Assembly: GCA_937924555.1 (NCBI GenBank)
Contig: CALDSN010000236.1
Location: 1 to 5,230 of the forward strand
Reading direction: 5' to 3'
Origin: an uncultured bacterium
GTDB taxonomy: Bacteria > Cloacimonadota > Cloacimonadia > Cloacimonadales > Cloacimonadaceae
Length of the DNA stretch: 5,230 nucleotides
Part shown: piece by piece, positions 1-5,230 of the stretch
Layout of the letters: each line of letters opens with the position of its first letter
Numbering within the stretch: position 1 is the first letter of the stretch
Made by a program: the position numbers and the translations under genes
The notes under the pieces: generated by a model
Seen by the model: the letters and a program-made list of their open reading frames with translations, nothing else
Databases searched by the model: none
What the model was told of the DNA's origin: nothing

Positions 1-25
1 TATTATTCAGATAGTATAAAGAGAT

Positions 26-30
26 GGAGG
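26..30 (+). promoter_or_regulatory. Ribosome binding site of rplY
   Basis: A perfect GGAGG lies five bases before the ATG at 36, which fixes the start of the L25 gene. The 25 bases further upstream are AT-rich, but they are too short to judge whether a promoter is present or whether an upstream gene is co-transcribed. Confidence 0.8.
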
Positions 31-35
31 AATAA

Positions 36-629
36 ATGATATTTACTCTTACTGCTGAACCACGAAACACCGTTAAAAAGTCAGATTTAACGAATCTGAG
101 AGCCAGAGGATTGATCCCCGCGGTGATATATGGCAATGGAATCGCTAATGTGTCTATTAGCATCAAAAAGGCAGAATTCACCCAGCTATTCAAGAAAAGC
201 TTCAAAGAAGTAAGCTTCTGGGAAATTGAAGTTGCCGGAAAGAAGTATCACACCATATTGAAAGAGAAGCAAGTGCATCCTGTAAGCCGGAACTTCTTGC
301 ATCTGGATTTCCAGGTGGTTGATGCTGCCGCCATGATCGAACTGGATATTCCCATCAATTTCGTGGGTGACGCCATTGGGACAAAAGAAGGCGGAATGCT
401 GGACATTCAAACCCATAGTGTGAAAATTAGCTGCAAAGGAACTGAGATTCCGGAAGGCTTAAGCCTGGATATCAGCGATTTGAAAGTTGGTGATTCCAAA
501 CACGTGCGCGATCTGCCCAAAGGTTCATGGCACTACATTGACCATGCCGATGTAACCCTTGCCGTGGTGCATGCAAAGAAAGTAGAAGCACCCAAGGAAG
601 CAGCCGCTGCTCCCGAAGCTGAAAAATAG
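36..629 (+). CDS. rplY: 50S ribosomal protein L25/general stress protein CTC
   Basis: This is ribosomal protein L25 of the long CTC/TL5 type, which binds 5S rRNA in the central protuberance of the large subunit. The N-terminal L25 domain covers roughly residues 1-95 and shows the family signature of an Arg-rich N-terminal stretch followed by GLIPAVIYGNG at 25-35. It ends with the conserved P-x-x-x-x-x-x-H-x-DF block (P82, H89, DF 91-92). The C-terminal beta domain covers about 97-180, with the GTKEGGML segment at 115-122 and the P-x-G-L-x-x-D-I-S-x-L pattern at 139-149. The protein ends in an Ala/Glu/Lys-rich tail (183-197), common in CTC-type proteins. Its 197 residues are normal for CTC forms and about twice the length of the short E. 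coli L25. The start is fixed by the GGAGG at 26-30. It is followed six bases later by pth, a very common pairing. Confidence 0.96.
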   Translation: MIFTLTAEPRNTVKKSDLTNLRARGLIPAVIYGNGIANVSISIKKAEFTQLFKKSFKEVSFWEIEVAGKKYHTILKEKQVHPVSRNFLHLDFQVVDAAAMIELDIPINFVGDAIGTKEGGMLDIQTHSVKISCKGTEIPEGLSLDISDLKVGDSKHVRDLPKGSWHYIDHADVTLAVVHAKKVEAPKEAAAAPEAEK

Positions 630-635
630 CCTGCA

Positions 636-1232
636 ATGAAGCTCATTCTCGGGTTGGGAAATCCGACCAATGAGTATCGACACACCCGGCATAACATTGG
701 CTTCATCTGCTTGGATAGATGGGCAGAGAAGCATGGCAAGAGTTTTTCGCACGAGAAATTGTTTGATTCTCTGGTGGTGAAGGACACAGTTCTTTTAAAG
801 CCTAATACGTTTATGAACCGGTCCGGTGATGCGCTGAAAGAAGCGCTGTCCAGGTGGAAGACCACGGAAACGATGGTTATATACGACGATCTGGAACTGG
901 ATACAGCAGTTCTAAGAATCCGCAATGGTGGTGGTGACGGTGGTCATAACGGTATGAAGTCACTATTTACTATAACTCCTCCGGGTGAGTTGAAGCGGAT
1001 CAGGATTGGCATTGGGCGAAACAGCGAATATGATGTATCCGATTATGTTCTCGGTAACATTAGCGATGAGGAATGGGAACTACTTAATCCGGTTCTCACT
1101 CAAGTGAGTAAGTTCGTTGATACCTTTATTAAATATGATTTCAACCAAGTGTTGAATGATTATAGTACATGGAAAAAATCCTATTCCGGTGCAAAAGGTG
1201 CCGGAATCATTAGTCCAAAGGAGGAAAAGTAA
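636..1232 (+). CDS. pth: Peptidyl-tRNA hydrolase
   Basis: Bacterial Pth cleaves the ester bond of peptidyl-tRNAs that drop off ribosomes, recycling tRNA in the cytoplasm. The active-site set is complete by alignment to the E. coli enzyme from memory: N9 in GLGNP (6-10), the catalytic H19 before NIGF, N61 in NTFMNRSG (57-64), D84 in YDDLEL (83-88), and N105 in the GGGDGGHNG loop (98-106). The RIGIGR segment follows the lid region. The length of 198 residues is typical. The start is dictated by the invariant MKLILGLGNP N terminus. There is no clear Shine-Dalgarno sequence before it, and the gap to the rplY stop is only six bases, so reinitiation after rplY is likely. The stop codon shares its last A with the rpsF start (TAATG), and the rpsF binding site lies inside the 3' end of this gene. 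Confidence 0.97.
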   Translation: MKLILGLGNPTNEYRHTRHNIGFICLDRWAEKHGKSFSHEKLFDSLVVKDTVLLKPNTFMNRSGDALKEALSRWKTTETMVIYDDLELDTAVLRIRNGGGDGGHNGMKSLFTITPPGELKRIRIGIGRNSEYDVSDYVLGNISDEEWELLNPVLTQVSKFVDTFIKYDFNQVLNDYSTWKKSYSGAKGAGIISPKEEK

Positions 1233-1522
1233 TGACAAAGGATTATGAACTGATGGTGATACTATCACCTCGTCTTAATGCCGACGAAGCAAATGCCTTG
1301 AATGACAGCATTCTGGCACAAATTGTGGAGAATGGCGGAGAGATAATCAAAACCGATCCCTGGGGAAGACGCATGCTTGCTTACCCCATTGAGAAGTTCC
1401 AGGAAGCTTACTACTATGTAAACTACTTCAAACTGGATACTCAAGTAGTAAAGACCCTTAAGCGTCTTTACAACATCAACGAGAACATACTGCGCCACAT
1501 GTTTGTTGCCCGCGGCGAATAG
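1232..1522 (+). CDS. rpsF: 30S ribosomal protein S6
   Basis: S6 is a ferredoxin-like protein of the 30S platform that binds 16S rRNA as a heterodimer with S18, whose gene lies two positions downstream. The 96-residue product starts with the typical Y-E-L-M-V-I-L strand (5-11) and contains the signature D-P-W-G-R-R-M-L-A-Y-P-I (42-53), the Y-Y-Y-V-N-Y-F strand (60-66), and an I-L-R-H-M-F-V end (86-92). It lacks the acidic C-terminal tail of E. coli S6, as in many bacteria. A strong AAAGGAGG at 1217-1224 lies seven bases before the ATG, inside the end of pth. Start and upstream stop overlap by one base, consistent with translational coupling. Confidence 0.97.
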   Translation: MTKDYELMVILSPRLNADEANALNDSILAQIVENGGEIIKTDPWGRRMLAYPIEKFQEAYYYVNYFKLDTQVVKTLKRLYNINENILRHMFVARGE

Positions 1523-1531
1523 GGAGGAGAA

Positions 1532-1975
1532 ATGGCAGATCTGAAACTCCCTCGTATAAACAAGATAATCGTCAGTGGCAGAATCGGTAACGAGATTGAG
1601 CTGAAGTATACCCCCAAGGGTACTCCGGTTGTTCGCTTCGTTATCGCCAATGATCGCAACTACAAGGATGAATCTGACCAGTGGCAGACAGTCACAAGCT
1701 GGATTGATTGCGTAGCTTGGAATAGATGGGCAGAACTGATCGCCAACCAAACTCACAAAGGCAGCGCAATTATTGTTGAAGGACGTGTTGACACCCGTAA
1801 TTGGACAGATCAAACCAATGTGAAACACAAATCTACCGAAGTTGTTGTGGATATGATTCATGTGTTGGAATGGAAAGCCCGTGAAGATGGCAATGTGCAT
1901 CATGACAGTGATGCTCCATTGCCCTCCGAGGATTCTGCTCCTCACAGTGCAACAAATGATGATGTTCCATTTTAA
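1532..1975 (+). CDS. ssb: Single-stranded DNA-binding protein
   Basis: SSB coats single-stranded DNA in replication, repair and recombination and recruits partners through its C-terminal tail. Residues about 8-114 form the OB fold: N-K-I-I-V-S-G-R-I-G (10-19), T-P-x-G-T-P-V-V-R-F-V-I-A (27-39), the W-x-D-C-V-A-W strand (57-63), A-E (67-68) and K-G-S-A-I-I-V-E-G-R-V (77-86). Aromatic residues F36, W57, W63 and W66 are in places used for base stacking in the family. A short, polar, acidic linker (about 116-141) leads to the tail D-D-V-P-F, a close match to the canonical DDDIPF interaction peptide. The 147-residue length is at the short end because the linker is brief. A GGGAGGAG stretch directly after the rpsF stop serves as the binding site. 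Its place between rpsF and rpsR is the classic bacterial arrangement. Confidence 0.97.
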   Translation: MADLKLPRINKIIVSGRIGNEIELKYTPKGTPVVRFVIANDRNYKDESDQWQTVTSWIDCVAWNRWAELIANQTHKGSAIIVEGRVDTRNWTDQTNVKHKSTEVVVDMIHVLEWKAREDGNVHHDSDAPLPSEDSAPHSATNDDVPF

Positions 1976-1989
1976 GGAGAAGATTAAAG

Positions 1990-2226
1990 ATGAATATGAC
2001 CGATAGAAAGAAGAAATTCACTCGCAAGAAATACTGCAAGTTCTGCGCAAACAAGGAAATCCAGATTGATTATAAGAACCTGGACATTATGCGCCAATAT
2101 ACCTCTGATGTAGGTAAAATTGATGCTGCTCGCCTTACCGGAACTTGTGCAAAGCATCAACGCAAGTTGACCGCAGAGATCAAGCGTGCCCGTCAGATGG
2201 CTTTAATAGCCTACGTTATTGAGTAG
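1990..2226 (+). CDS. rpsR: 30S ribosomal protein S18, zinc-type
   Basis: S18 binds the 30S platform with S6. The 78-residue product has the basic N terminus, the I-D-Y-K-N block (26-30), the L-T-G-T-C-A-K-H-Q-R-K-L core (49-60) and the E-I-K-R-A-R-Q-M-A-L helix (63-72). C16, C19, C53 and H56 form a C-x2-C...C-x2-H set, which suggests a zinc-binding S18 of the Cys-containing type. Two positions that are usually proline are not: the usual K-I-x-P-x-R is KIDAAR (43-48), and the usual L-L-P-Y near the end is LIAY (72-75). AAGGAGA at 1974-1980, overlapping the ssb stop, lies about ten bases from the ATG at 1990. A second in-frame ATG at 1996 is too far from it. The stop is directly followed by the next gene. 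Confidence 0.96.
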   Translation: MNMTDRKKKFTRKKYCKFCANKEIQIDYKNLDIMRQYTSDVGKIDAARLTGTCAKHQRKLTAEIKRARQMALIAYVIE

Positions 2227-3063
2227 ATGTATCTATATCCCCTGATTATCAGTGCACTTGCCGTAATGAACCCATTCCTTGGGTTAATACTTATGCTTGG
2301 GTACTGTGCAAAGGCTTTGGGAATATGTTTGTCGAACCCGGTTCGGGCGTTGATGATGTTCTTCCCTTTGCCGATTGCGATGCTGATGCTGGATAGAAAT
2401 CCCGGCTCTCAGATAATGGCATTTGATGCCCTATTTGCAGTTGGGATTGTAAGCCTGATATTCCTGTACAAGTTGAAGCAAAATGCCAGTTTCAGTGATG
2501 CATTCCTATATGCAGTGATCACGCTACTTGGTTATGGAGCACTCCGTACATGGTTGTTTGGCGCATATCAAGAGCAGGTATTCACTCAGGGGTTGGAGAC
2601 AATCAGGACACAGTTTCCGTCTATGGTGCAGAATGTGATGTTGCAAGGAACGTTACCTATATGGAAGGCTTTGTTGCCTGCCGTGTGGGTGGTGACACAA
2701 AGTATGGGATTATACCTTGGTTATTTGTTATTCGGTAAGCTTCTGAAGCTTCCAAGCCAGATATCTACACTAAGGTTTCCCGGTTTGTACAACATGCTAA
2801 TCATTGCCATCCTGCCATTGTATTTGTTTGAACAAACGAAGATGCTGTTTATAAATGCGTTGTTGGCTATGTGTGTAGTCCCGTTCATTCAGGGTACCAC
2901 CGTAGTTTCCCAGAGGTTATCCTTGGTGTTTGCTAACAAAATTGTGCATGGCGTCTTCATGGCTATCATCATCCTATATGCACATATCCTGCTGGTTCTC
3001 ATGGGCTTTGCCGATATGTGGTTGAATAAAAGAAATGAAATTCCTGGAGGAATAACGGCATGA
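2227..3063 (+). CDS. Polytopic membrane protein, DUF2232/YybS-like
   Basis: This is a 278-residue hydrophobic protein with about eight predicted membrane segments, near residues 4-24, 39-55, 63-81, 90-112, 145-169, 187-203, 206-222 and 239-262. The end of the last helix reads LMGFADMWLNKR (258-269), resembling the conserved small-Gly-x-x-Asp-x-W-x-x-x-R ending of DUF2232 (Bacillus YybS) proteins. The placement directly after rpsR and before rplI is also that of yybS. The family's molecular function is not established, and no catalytic motif is visible. The start codon follows the rpsR stop with no gap and no good Shine-Dalgarno sequence, so translation probably depends on coupling to rpsR. 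The stop overlaps the rplI start as ATGA (3060-3063), and the rplI binding site lies within this gene. The membrane character is seen directly; the DUF2232 assignment rests on the terminal motif and context. Confidence 0.72.
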   Translation: MYLYPLIISALAVMNPFLGLILMLGYCAKALGICLSNPVRALMMFFPLPIAMLMLDRNPGSQIMAFDALFAVGIVSLIFLYKLKQNASFSDAFLYAVITLLGYGALRTWLFGAYQEQVFTQGLETIRTQFPSMVQNVMLQGTLPIWKALLPAVWVVTQSMGLYLGYLLFGKLLKLPSQISTLRFPGLYNMLIIAILPLYLFEQTKMLFINALLAMCVVPFIQGTTVVSQRLSLVFANKIVHGVFMAIIILYAHILLVLMGFADMWLNKRNEIPGGITA

Positions 3064-3509
3064 AAGTCATTATGCTGAAGAACATAGAAAAGGTCGGTAA
3101 CCAAGGTGAGGTTGTGAACGTTGCCCGTGGTTTCGCCCGTAATTATCTAACTCCCCGAGGCTTAGCCATATATGCTACTCCTCAAAACTTAAAGAAGCTT
3201 GAAGTTATTAAAGGCAAACTTGCTGAAGACGAACAAAAGGTTCTTGCCGAGTTGAAAAACCTTGCCGAAAAGATTAGCAATGCCAAATTGGTTTTCGTCC
3301 GCAAAGTAGATGAGAACGGTAGCATGTTTGGCTCCGTTTCCGAGAACGATATTGTTCATGCTTTGAATGAGTTGGGCATCTCTTTACACAAGAGTGCCTT
3401 GGTAATGGACAAGCATTTCAAGGAACTTGGTGAGCACAGTGTTGCAGTTAAGTTACATAAGGAAGTGAGCTGCAACCTAAGCTTGGTGATTGATAAAGAA
3501 CAAGAATAA
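3060..3509 (+). CDS. rplI: 50S ribosomal protein L9
   Basis: L9 is an elongated large-subunit protein that binds 23S rRNA near the L1 stalk and influences reading-frame maintenance. The N-terminal domain (1-39) carries the full signature: MKVIMLKNIEKVGNQGEVV followed by the rRNA-binding V-A-R-G-F-A-R-N-Y-L-T-P-R-G-L-A (21-36). A charged connecting helix spans about 41-74. The C-terminal domain (about 76-149) has D-E-N-G-S-M-F-G-S-V (84-93), the family's GKLFGSV region, and the final antiparallel strands. The 149-residue length is standard. GGAGGA at 3046-3051 lies eight bases before the ATG. The gene overlaps the preceding membrane gene by four bases (ATGA), indicating translational coupling. 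Confidence 0.97.
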   Translation: MKVIMLKNIEKVGNQGEVVNVARGFARNYLTPRGLAIYATPQNLKKLEVIKGKLAEDEQKVLAELKNLAEKISNAKLVFVRKVDENGSMFGSVSENDIVHALNELGISLHKSALVMDKHFKELGEHSVAVKLHKEVSCNLSLVIDKEQE

Positions 3510-3514
3510 ACCAT

Positions 3515-3519
3515 GGAGG
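3515..3519 (+). promoter_or_regulatory. Ribosome binding site deciding the start at 3525
   Basis: GGAGG sits five bases before the ATG at 3525. An in-frame ATG at 3513 overlaps this motif and has no binding site of its own, since only three bases separate it from the rplI stop. The downstream ATG is therefore the better start of the membrane gene, giving 191 rather than 195 residues. Confidence 0.75.
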
Positions 3520-3524
3520 TATCC

Positions 3525-4100
3525 ATGTCCGATACTCTGTTCAAGATAAAACAGATTGTTAGTCTGGTGTTGTTTATTGCTATCATCTCTCTTATGGGGA
3601 TGATAACATCCCGTCCGATCATGATTCTTGCCTATGCAGGCTTCTTCGTGGTTGTAGTTGCAGTGATGTACTACTTCATGATTAAGCGTCAGAGACACTT
3701 CGAGCTTGTGAAGACTTCTTCTAAACTTACCAACCGTATAGTTGGTTCTGTGCTATTAGCTTTGGCGTTGGCTGCTCCTGCGTTGGTAGCCTTTAGAACA
3801 AGCGTTATAAAGCTTCCTGAAGGGCTTAGCTTTGGTGCTGCCTTTGGTTTGGTTGCGGGAGTGTCGGTGCTTTTCTTAGCCTTGGTGCTCGGTGCGATAT
3901 ACCTCATCAATCGAGCAGGCAAAGAACTACCCAAAAGAATCATCGGTTATGCGCTCTTTGTTATCGCAGCCATCATTCCCGGCATCTTAATGAGCCGTGT
4001 GGATAGCTCCACCTCGGGAATAGGCTCCGTGTACTATGTAGCCATGGCAGTGCTTATCCTTGCCTTCAACGGCTATGGATATCTCACAGCCCAAGACTAA
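3525..4100 (+). CDS. Unrecognised six-helix inner membrane protein
   Basis: I do not recognise this family. The 191-residue product has no signal peptide but shows about six hydrophobic helices, near residues 8-28, 31-53, 71-90, 102-128, 138-156 and 168-187. They are joined by short loops with basic patches: K54-R57 with K63 and K67, R130-K133 with K137-R138. By the positive-inside rule these basic loops would lie in the cytoplasm, placing both termini inside. The helices are rich in Ala, Val, Leu, Gly and Ile, and no catalytic or metal-binding motif is visible. The loop with S161-S164 is polar and flexible. The gene begins 15 bases after rplI behind a GGAGG and is probably co-transcribed with the ribosomal genes. 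A strong hairpin follows its stop. Its base composition and codon use look like those of its neighbours, so there is no sign of recent transfer. Function unknown. Confidence 0.8.
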   Translation: MSDTLFKIKQIVSLVLFIAIISLMGMITSRPIMILAYAGFFVVVVAVMYYFMIKRQRHFELVKTSSKLTNRIVGSVLLALALAAPALVAFRTSVIKLPEGLSFGAAFGLVAGVSVLFLALVLGAIYLINRAGKELPKRIIGYALFVIAAIIPGILMSRVDSSTSGIGSVYYVAMAVLILAFNGYGYLTAQD

Positions 4101-4125
4101 TTAAGAGATAAAGTAATGCAAGCCA

Positions 4126-4170
4126 CTCTCTCGGAGAGCTGATAGCCCTCCGAGGGGGCGGATTTGTTTT
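4126..4170 (+). terminator. Strong hairpin with T-rich run, likely terminator or attenuator
   Basis: Bases 4126-4136 pair with 4148-4158 as 11 consecutive pairs, including two G-T wobbles at 4127/4157 and 4129/4155. After one A-C mismatch (4137/4147), two more G-C pairs (4138-4139 with 4145-4146) close a five-base TGATA loop at 4140-4144. Four bases later comes TTTGTTTT (4163-4170). This has the form of a factor-independent terminator, though the T run is interrupted and slightly displaced from the stem. It lies between the unknown membrane gene and the DUF721 gene. The 3' arm also contains GAGGGGG, the only Shine-Dalgarno-like sequence before the ATG at 4174, so the structure could instead regulate the downstream genes. 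A complete terminator would require a separate promoter for the genes downstream, and I do not see a clear one in this gap. Confidence 0.6.
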
Positions 4171-4173
4171 AGT

Positions 4174-4488
4174 ATGTCCATCAATCAAATTTCCGGCATC
4201 ACTACTGAGCTTTTATATCGTCTTGGTGGGGATAGGTATAAGCGCTTTATCCATGTTTACCTATGCTGGAAGCGAGTAGTAGGGGATTTACTCTCCAGCC
4301 GGTCTCATCCCATTAAGTTAGAAAACAATGTGCTCTATATCGCTGTGCAAAATAACACATGGATGCAGGAACTGATACTATTGAAACAGGACATCATCAA
4401 CAAATATAAAACAATTCATCAGGAGGAGATTGCTGAGATAGTTTTCTTGATCAGCAGTCCAAAACGCTCATGTATAAAACGCAAATAG
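4174..4488 (+). CDS. DUF721 (DciA-like) domain protein
   Basis: A small cytoplasmic protein of 104 residues that matches the DUF721 pattern: W-K-R-V-V-G-D-L-L (32-40), then P-I-K-L-E-N-N-V-L-Y-I-A-V (46-58), then N-T-W-M-Q-E-L-I-L-L-K-Q-D-I-I (61-75). The central element is the strand-turn-strand followed by W-x-Q-E-L, typical of the family. DUF721 includes DciA, the ancestral bacterial loader or operator of the replicative helicase DnaB, and related small proteins often called RNA-binding-like. This protein is essentially the bare domain, with an N-terminal helix (about 5-30) and a short basic tail (97-104). The ATG at 4174 has no well-spaced binding site; GAGGGGG ends 15 bases upstream, within a hairpin. 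The 3' end overlaps the rpe start by 19 bases in another frame. The family assignment is fairly secure; a helicase-loading role here is inference. Confidence 0.78.
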   Translation: MSINQISGITTELLYRLGGDRYKRFIHVYLCWKRVVGDLLSSRSHPIKLENNVLYIAVQNNTWMQELILLKQDIINKYKTIHQEEIAEIVFLISSPKRSCIKRK

Positions 4489-5120
4489 CCCCTTCATTGC
4501 TATCTTCCGATTTCGGCAATCTGGCTGATGAAATCCGCAAACTTGAAGCCGCAGGTGCTGATATCCTGCATCTTGATGTTATGGATGGACATTATGTGCC
4601 CAACCTAAGTTTTGGCTTTCCAATTATCAGTTGTATCCGTAAGCTAACTAAGCTACCTCTTGACGTGCATCTTATGGTCACCAACCCAGAGTTTTATGTT
4701 CCCCGGTTACACGAGATAGGTGTTCAATGGATTAGCTTTCATCAGGAGACGGTATATCACAGTCATCGTTTGGTTCAGCAAATCAAGGAACTTGGCATCA
4801 AAGCCGGTATAGCGATTAATCCTGCAACCAACATCAATACTCTGGACAGCATTATTCCGGATTTAGATTATGTTCTGGTTATGAGCGTTAATCCAGGCTA
4901 TTCTGCTCAATCTTTTATTCCTTCTGCTTTGGCAAAACTGCAAGCTTTGTCCGTTCTGCGTAGCCAACGGCAGCTTTCATTCCATCTGGAGATAGACGGT
5001 GGGGTTTCATCCGCTAATGCAAAAGCCATCAGAGATGCCGGTGCGGATATATTGGTTTCGGCATCATTCATTTTTTCCTCCCTGGATTACCGGGAGGCTA
5101 TCTCTGCTATAAGAGATTAG
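4470..5120 (+). CDS. rpe: Ribulose-phosphate 3-epimerase
   Basis: Rpe interconverts D-ribulose 5-phosphate and D-xylulose 5-phosphate in the pentose phosphate pathway, using a (beta/alpha)8 barrel and a divalent metal. The 216-residue length is typical. Seen in sequence are I-A-P-S-L-L-S-S-D-F (6-15), the metal and catalytic residues H34 and D36 in H-L-D-V-M-D-G (34-40), H67 in D-V-H-L-M-V (65-70), and D176 in E-I-D-G-G-V (174-179). The phosphate-binding segments are less usual: the common NPGFGGQ is NPGYSAQ (141-147), and the common AGSAIF is SASFIF (197-202). All catalytic residues are present, so an active epimerase is likely, but a related phosphosugar epimerase cannot be excluded. The start lies inside the DUF721 gene without a visible Shine-Dalgarno sequence, but MYKTQIAPSLLS fits the family N terminus well. 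Translation is probably coupled to the upstream gene. Confidence 0.95.
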   Translation: MYKTQIAPSLLSSDFGNLADEIRKLEAAGADILHLDVMDGHYVPNLSFGFPIISCIRKLTKLPLDVHLMVTNPEFYVPRLHEIGVQWISFHQETVYHSHRLVQQIKELGIKAGIAINPATNINTLDSIIPDLDYVLVMSVNPGYSAQSFIPSALAKLQALSVLRSQRQLSFHLEIDGGVSSANAKAIRDAGADILVSASFIFSSLDYREAISAIRD

Positions 5121-5146
5121 CCTTTCAGCAAGCATGAATTCTATTT

Positions 5147-5152
5147 AAAGGA
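5147..5152 (+). promoter_or_regulatory. Ribosome binding site of the truncated last gene
   Basis: AAAGGA lies seven bases before the ATG at 5160 and supports that codon as a real start, even though only eight codons of the gene remain. The 39-base gap after rpe shows no terminator-like hairpin, so the last gene may be co-transcribed with rpe. Confidence 0.6.
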
Positions 5153-5159
5153 TATATCT

Positions 5160-5183
5160 ATGTTTAACAGCCTCTCAGACCGG
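5160..5183 (+). CDS. ffh: 5' fragment, probably signal recognition particle protein Ffh
   Basis: Only eight codons are genuine: M-F-N-S-L-S-D-R. This matches the start of many Ffh proteins, which begin M-F-x-x-L-(S/T)-D-R-L. Ffh is the GTPase of the signal recognition particle that directs membrane and secreted proteins to the translocon. The upstream AAAGGA supports the start. The frame stays open through to the end of the window, but from 5184 on it is adapter-derived and must not be translated. Eight residues cannot prove the identity, so the name is tentative. Confidence 0.5.
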
Positions 5184-5230
5184 AGATCGGAAGAGCGTCG
5201 TGTAGGGAAAGAGTGTAGATCTCGGTGGTC
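5184..5230. other. Illumina TruSeq adapter contamination
   Basis: The last 47 bases are not genomic. They begin AGATCGGAAGAGCGTCGTG and continue through the known reverse complement of the Illumina TruSeq universal adapter, stopping 11 bases short of its 58-base end. The match as I recall the adapter is exact, and it begins at a codon boundary by chance. This stretch was left by incomplete trimming and incorporated at the contig end. Confidence 0.98.

Noticed and set aside
1..35. A promoter in the AT-rich leader before rplY
   Set aside because: Only 25 bases precede the ribosome binding site, so no -35/-10 pair with suitable spacing can be judged, and an upstream co-transcribed gene is equally likely.
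533..925. A 130-residue minus-strand open frame opposite rplY and pth
   Set aside because: It is Ser/Phe-rich low-information sequence complementary to conserved genes, with no family resemblance.
1265..1945. A 226-residue minus-strand open frame opposite rpsF and ssb
   Set aside because: It lies antisense to two unmistakable genes, has no recognisable motifs, and is best explained as a shadow of their codon pattern.
2737..2751. Inverted repeat of AAGCTTC and GAAGCTT around one base
   Set aside because: It lies inside a coding region in codons for Lys-Leu-Leu-Lys-Leu, the loop would be one base, and there is no T tract; chance is the likely explanation.
3513..3524. ATG at 3513 as the start of the membrane gene
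   Set aside because: It overlaps the GGAGG that serves the ATG at 3525 and has no binding site of its own in the three bases after the rplI stop.
5160..5230. An open frame running from 5160 to the window end as one partial protein
   Set aside because: Only 5160-5183 is genomic; the rest translates sequencing adapter.

Overview
The window is a compact, entirely plus-strand run of bacterial housekeeping genes. The order is rplY (L25/CTC), pth, rpsF (S6), ssb, rpsR (S18), a polytopic membrane gene of DUF2232/YybS type, rplI (L9), an unrecognised six-helix membrane gene, a small DUF721/DciA-type gene, rpe, and the first eight codons of what looks like ffh. Genes overlap or lie within about 15 bases of each other, except for a 73-base gap before the DUF721 gene and a 39-base gap before the last gene. 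It reads as one or two long operons. No mobile elements, CRISPR arrays, tRNA or rRNA genes are visible.

Organism: a bacterium with moderate base composition, strong GGAGG-type ribosome binding sites, a long L25 of the CTC type and a zinc-type S18. The membrane gene between rpsR and rplI is an arrangement known from Bacillus and many other phyla. The protein sequences look like an uncultured FCB-type lineage such as Cloacimonadota, but this is an impression and not demonstrated. The right end carries Illumina adapter sequence, so the window ends at the edge of a short-read assembly contig.

Region by region: 36-1232 holds translation genes (5S rRNA-binding L25 and peptidyl-tRNA recycling). Region 1232-2226 is the classic rpsF-ssb-rpsR cluster. 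Region 2227-3509 is the DUF2232 membrane gene coupled to rplI by an ATGA overlap. Region 3525-4100 is an orphan membrane protein. Region 4101-4173 contains a strong hairpin (11 pairs, one mismatch, 2 more pairs) followed by a T-rich run, which probably separates or attenuates two transcription units. Region 4174-5120 holds the DUF721 gene and rpe, overlapping by 19 bases. Region 5160-5183 is the start of a probable ffh, and 5184-5230 is not biological sequence.

I found no convincing undescribed defence or metabolic system. The most useful observations are the adapter contamination, the intergenic hairpin that holds the only Shine-Dalgarno-like sequence upstream of the DUF721 gene, the divergent S18 and Rpe motifs, and the orphan membrane protein.
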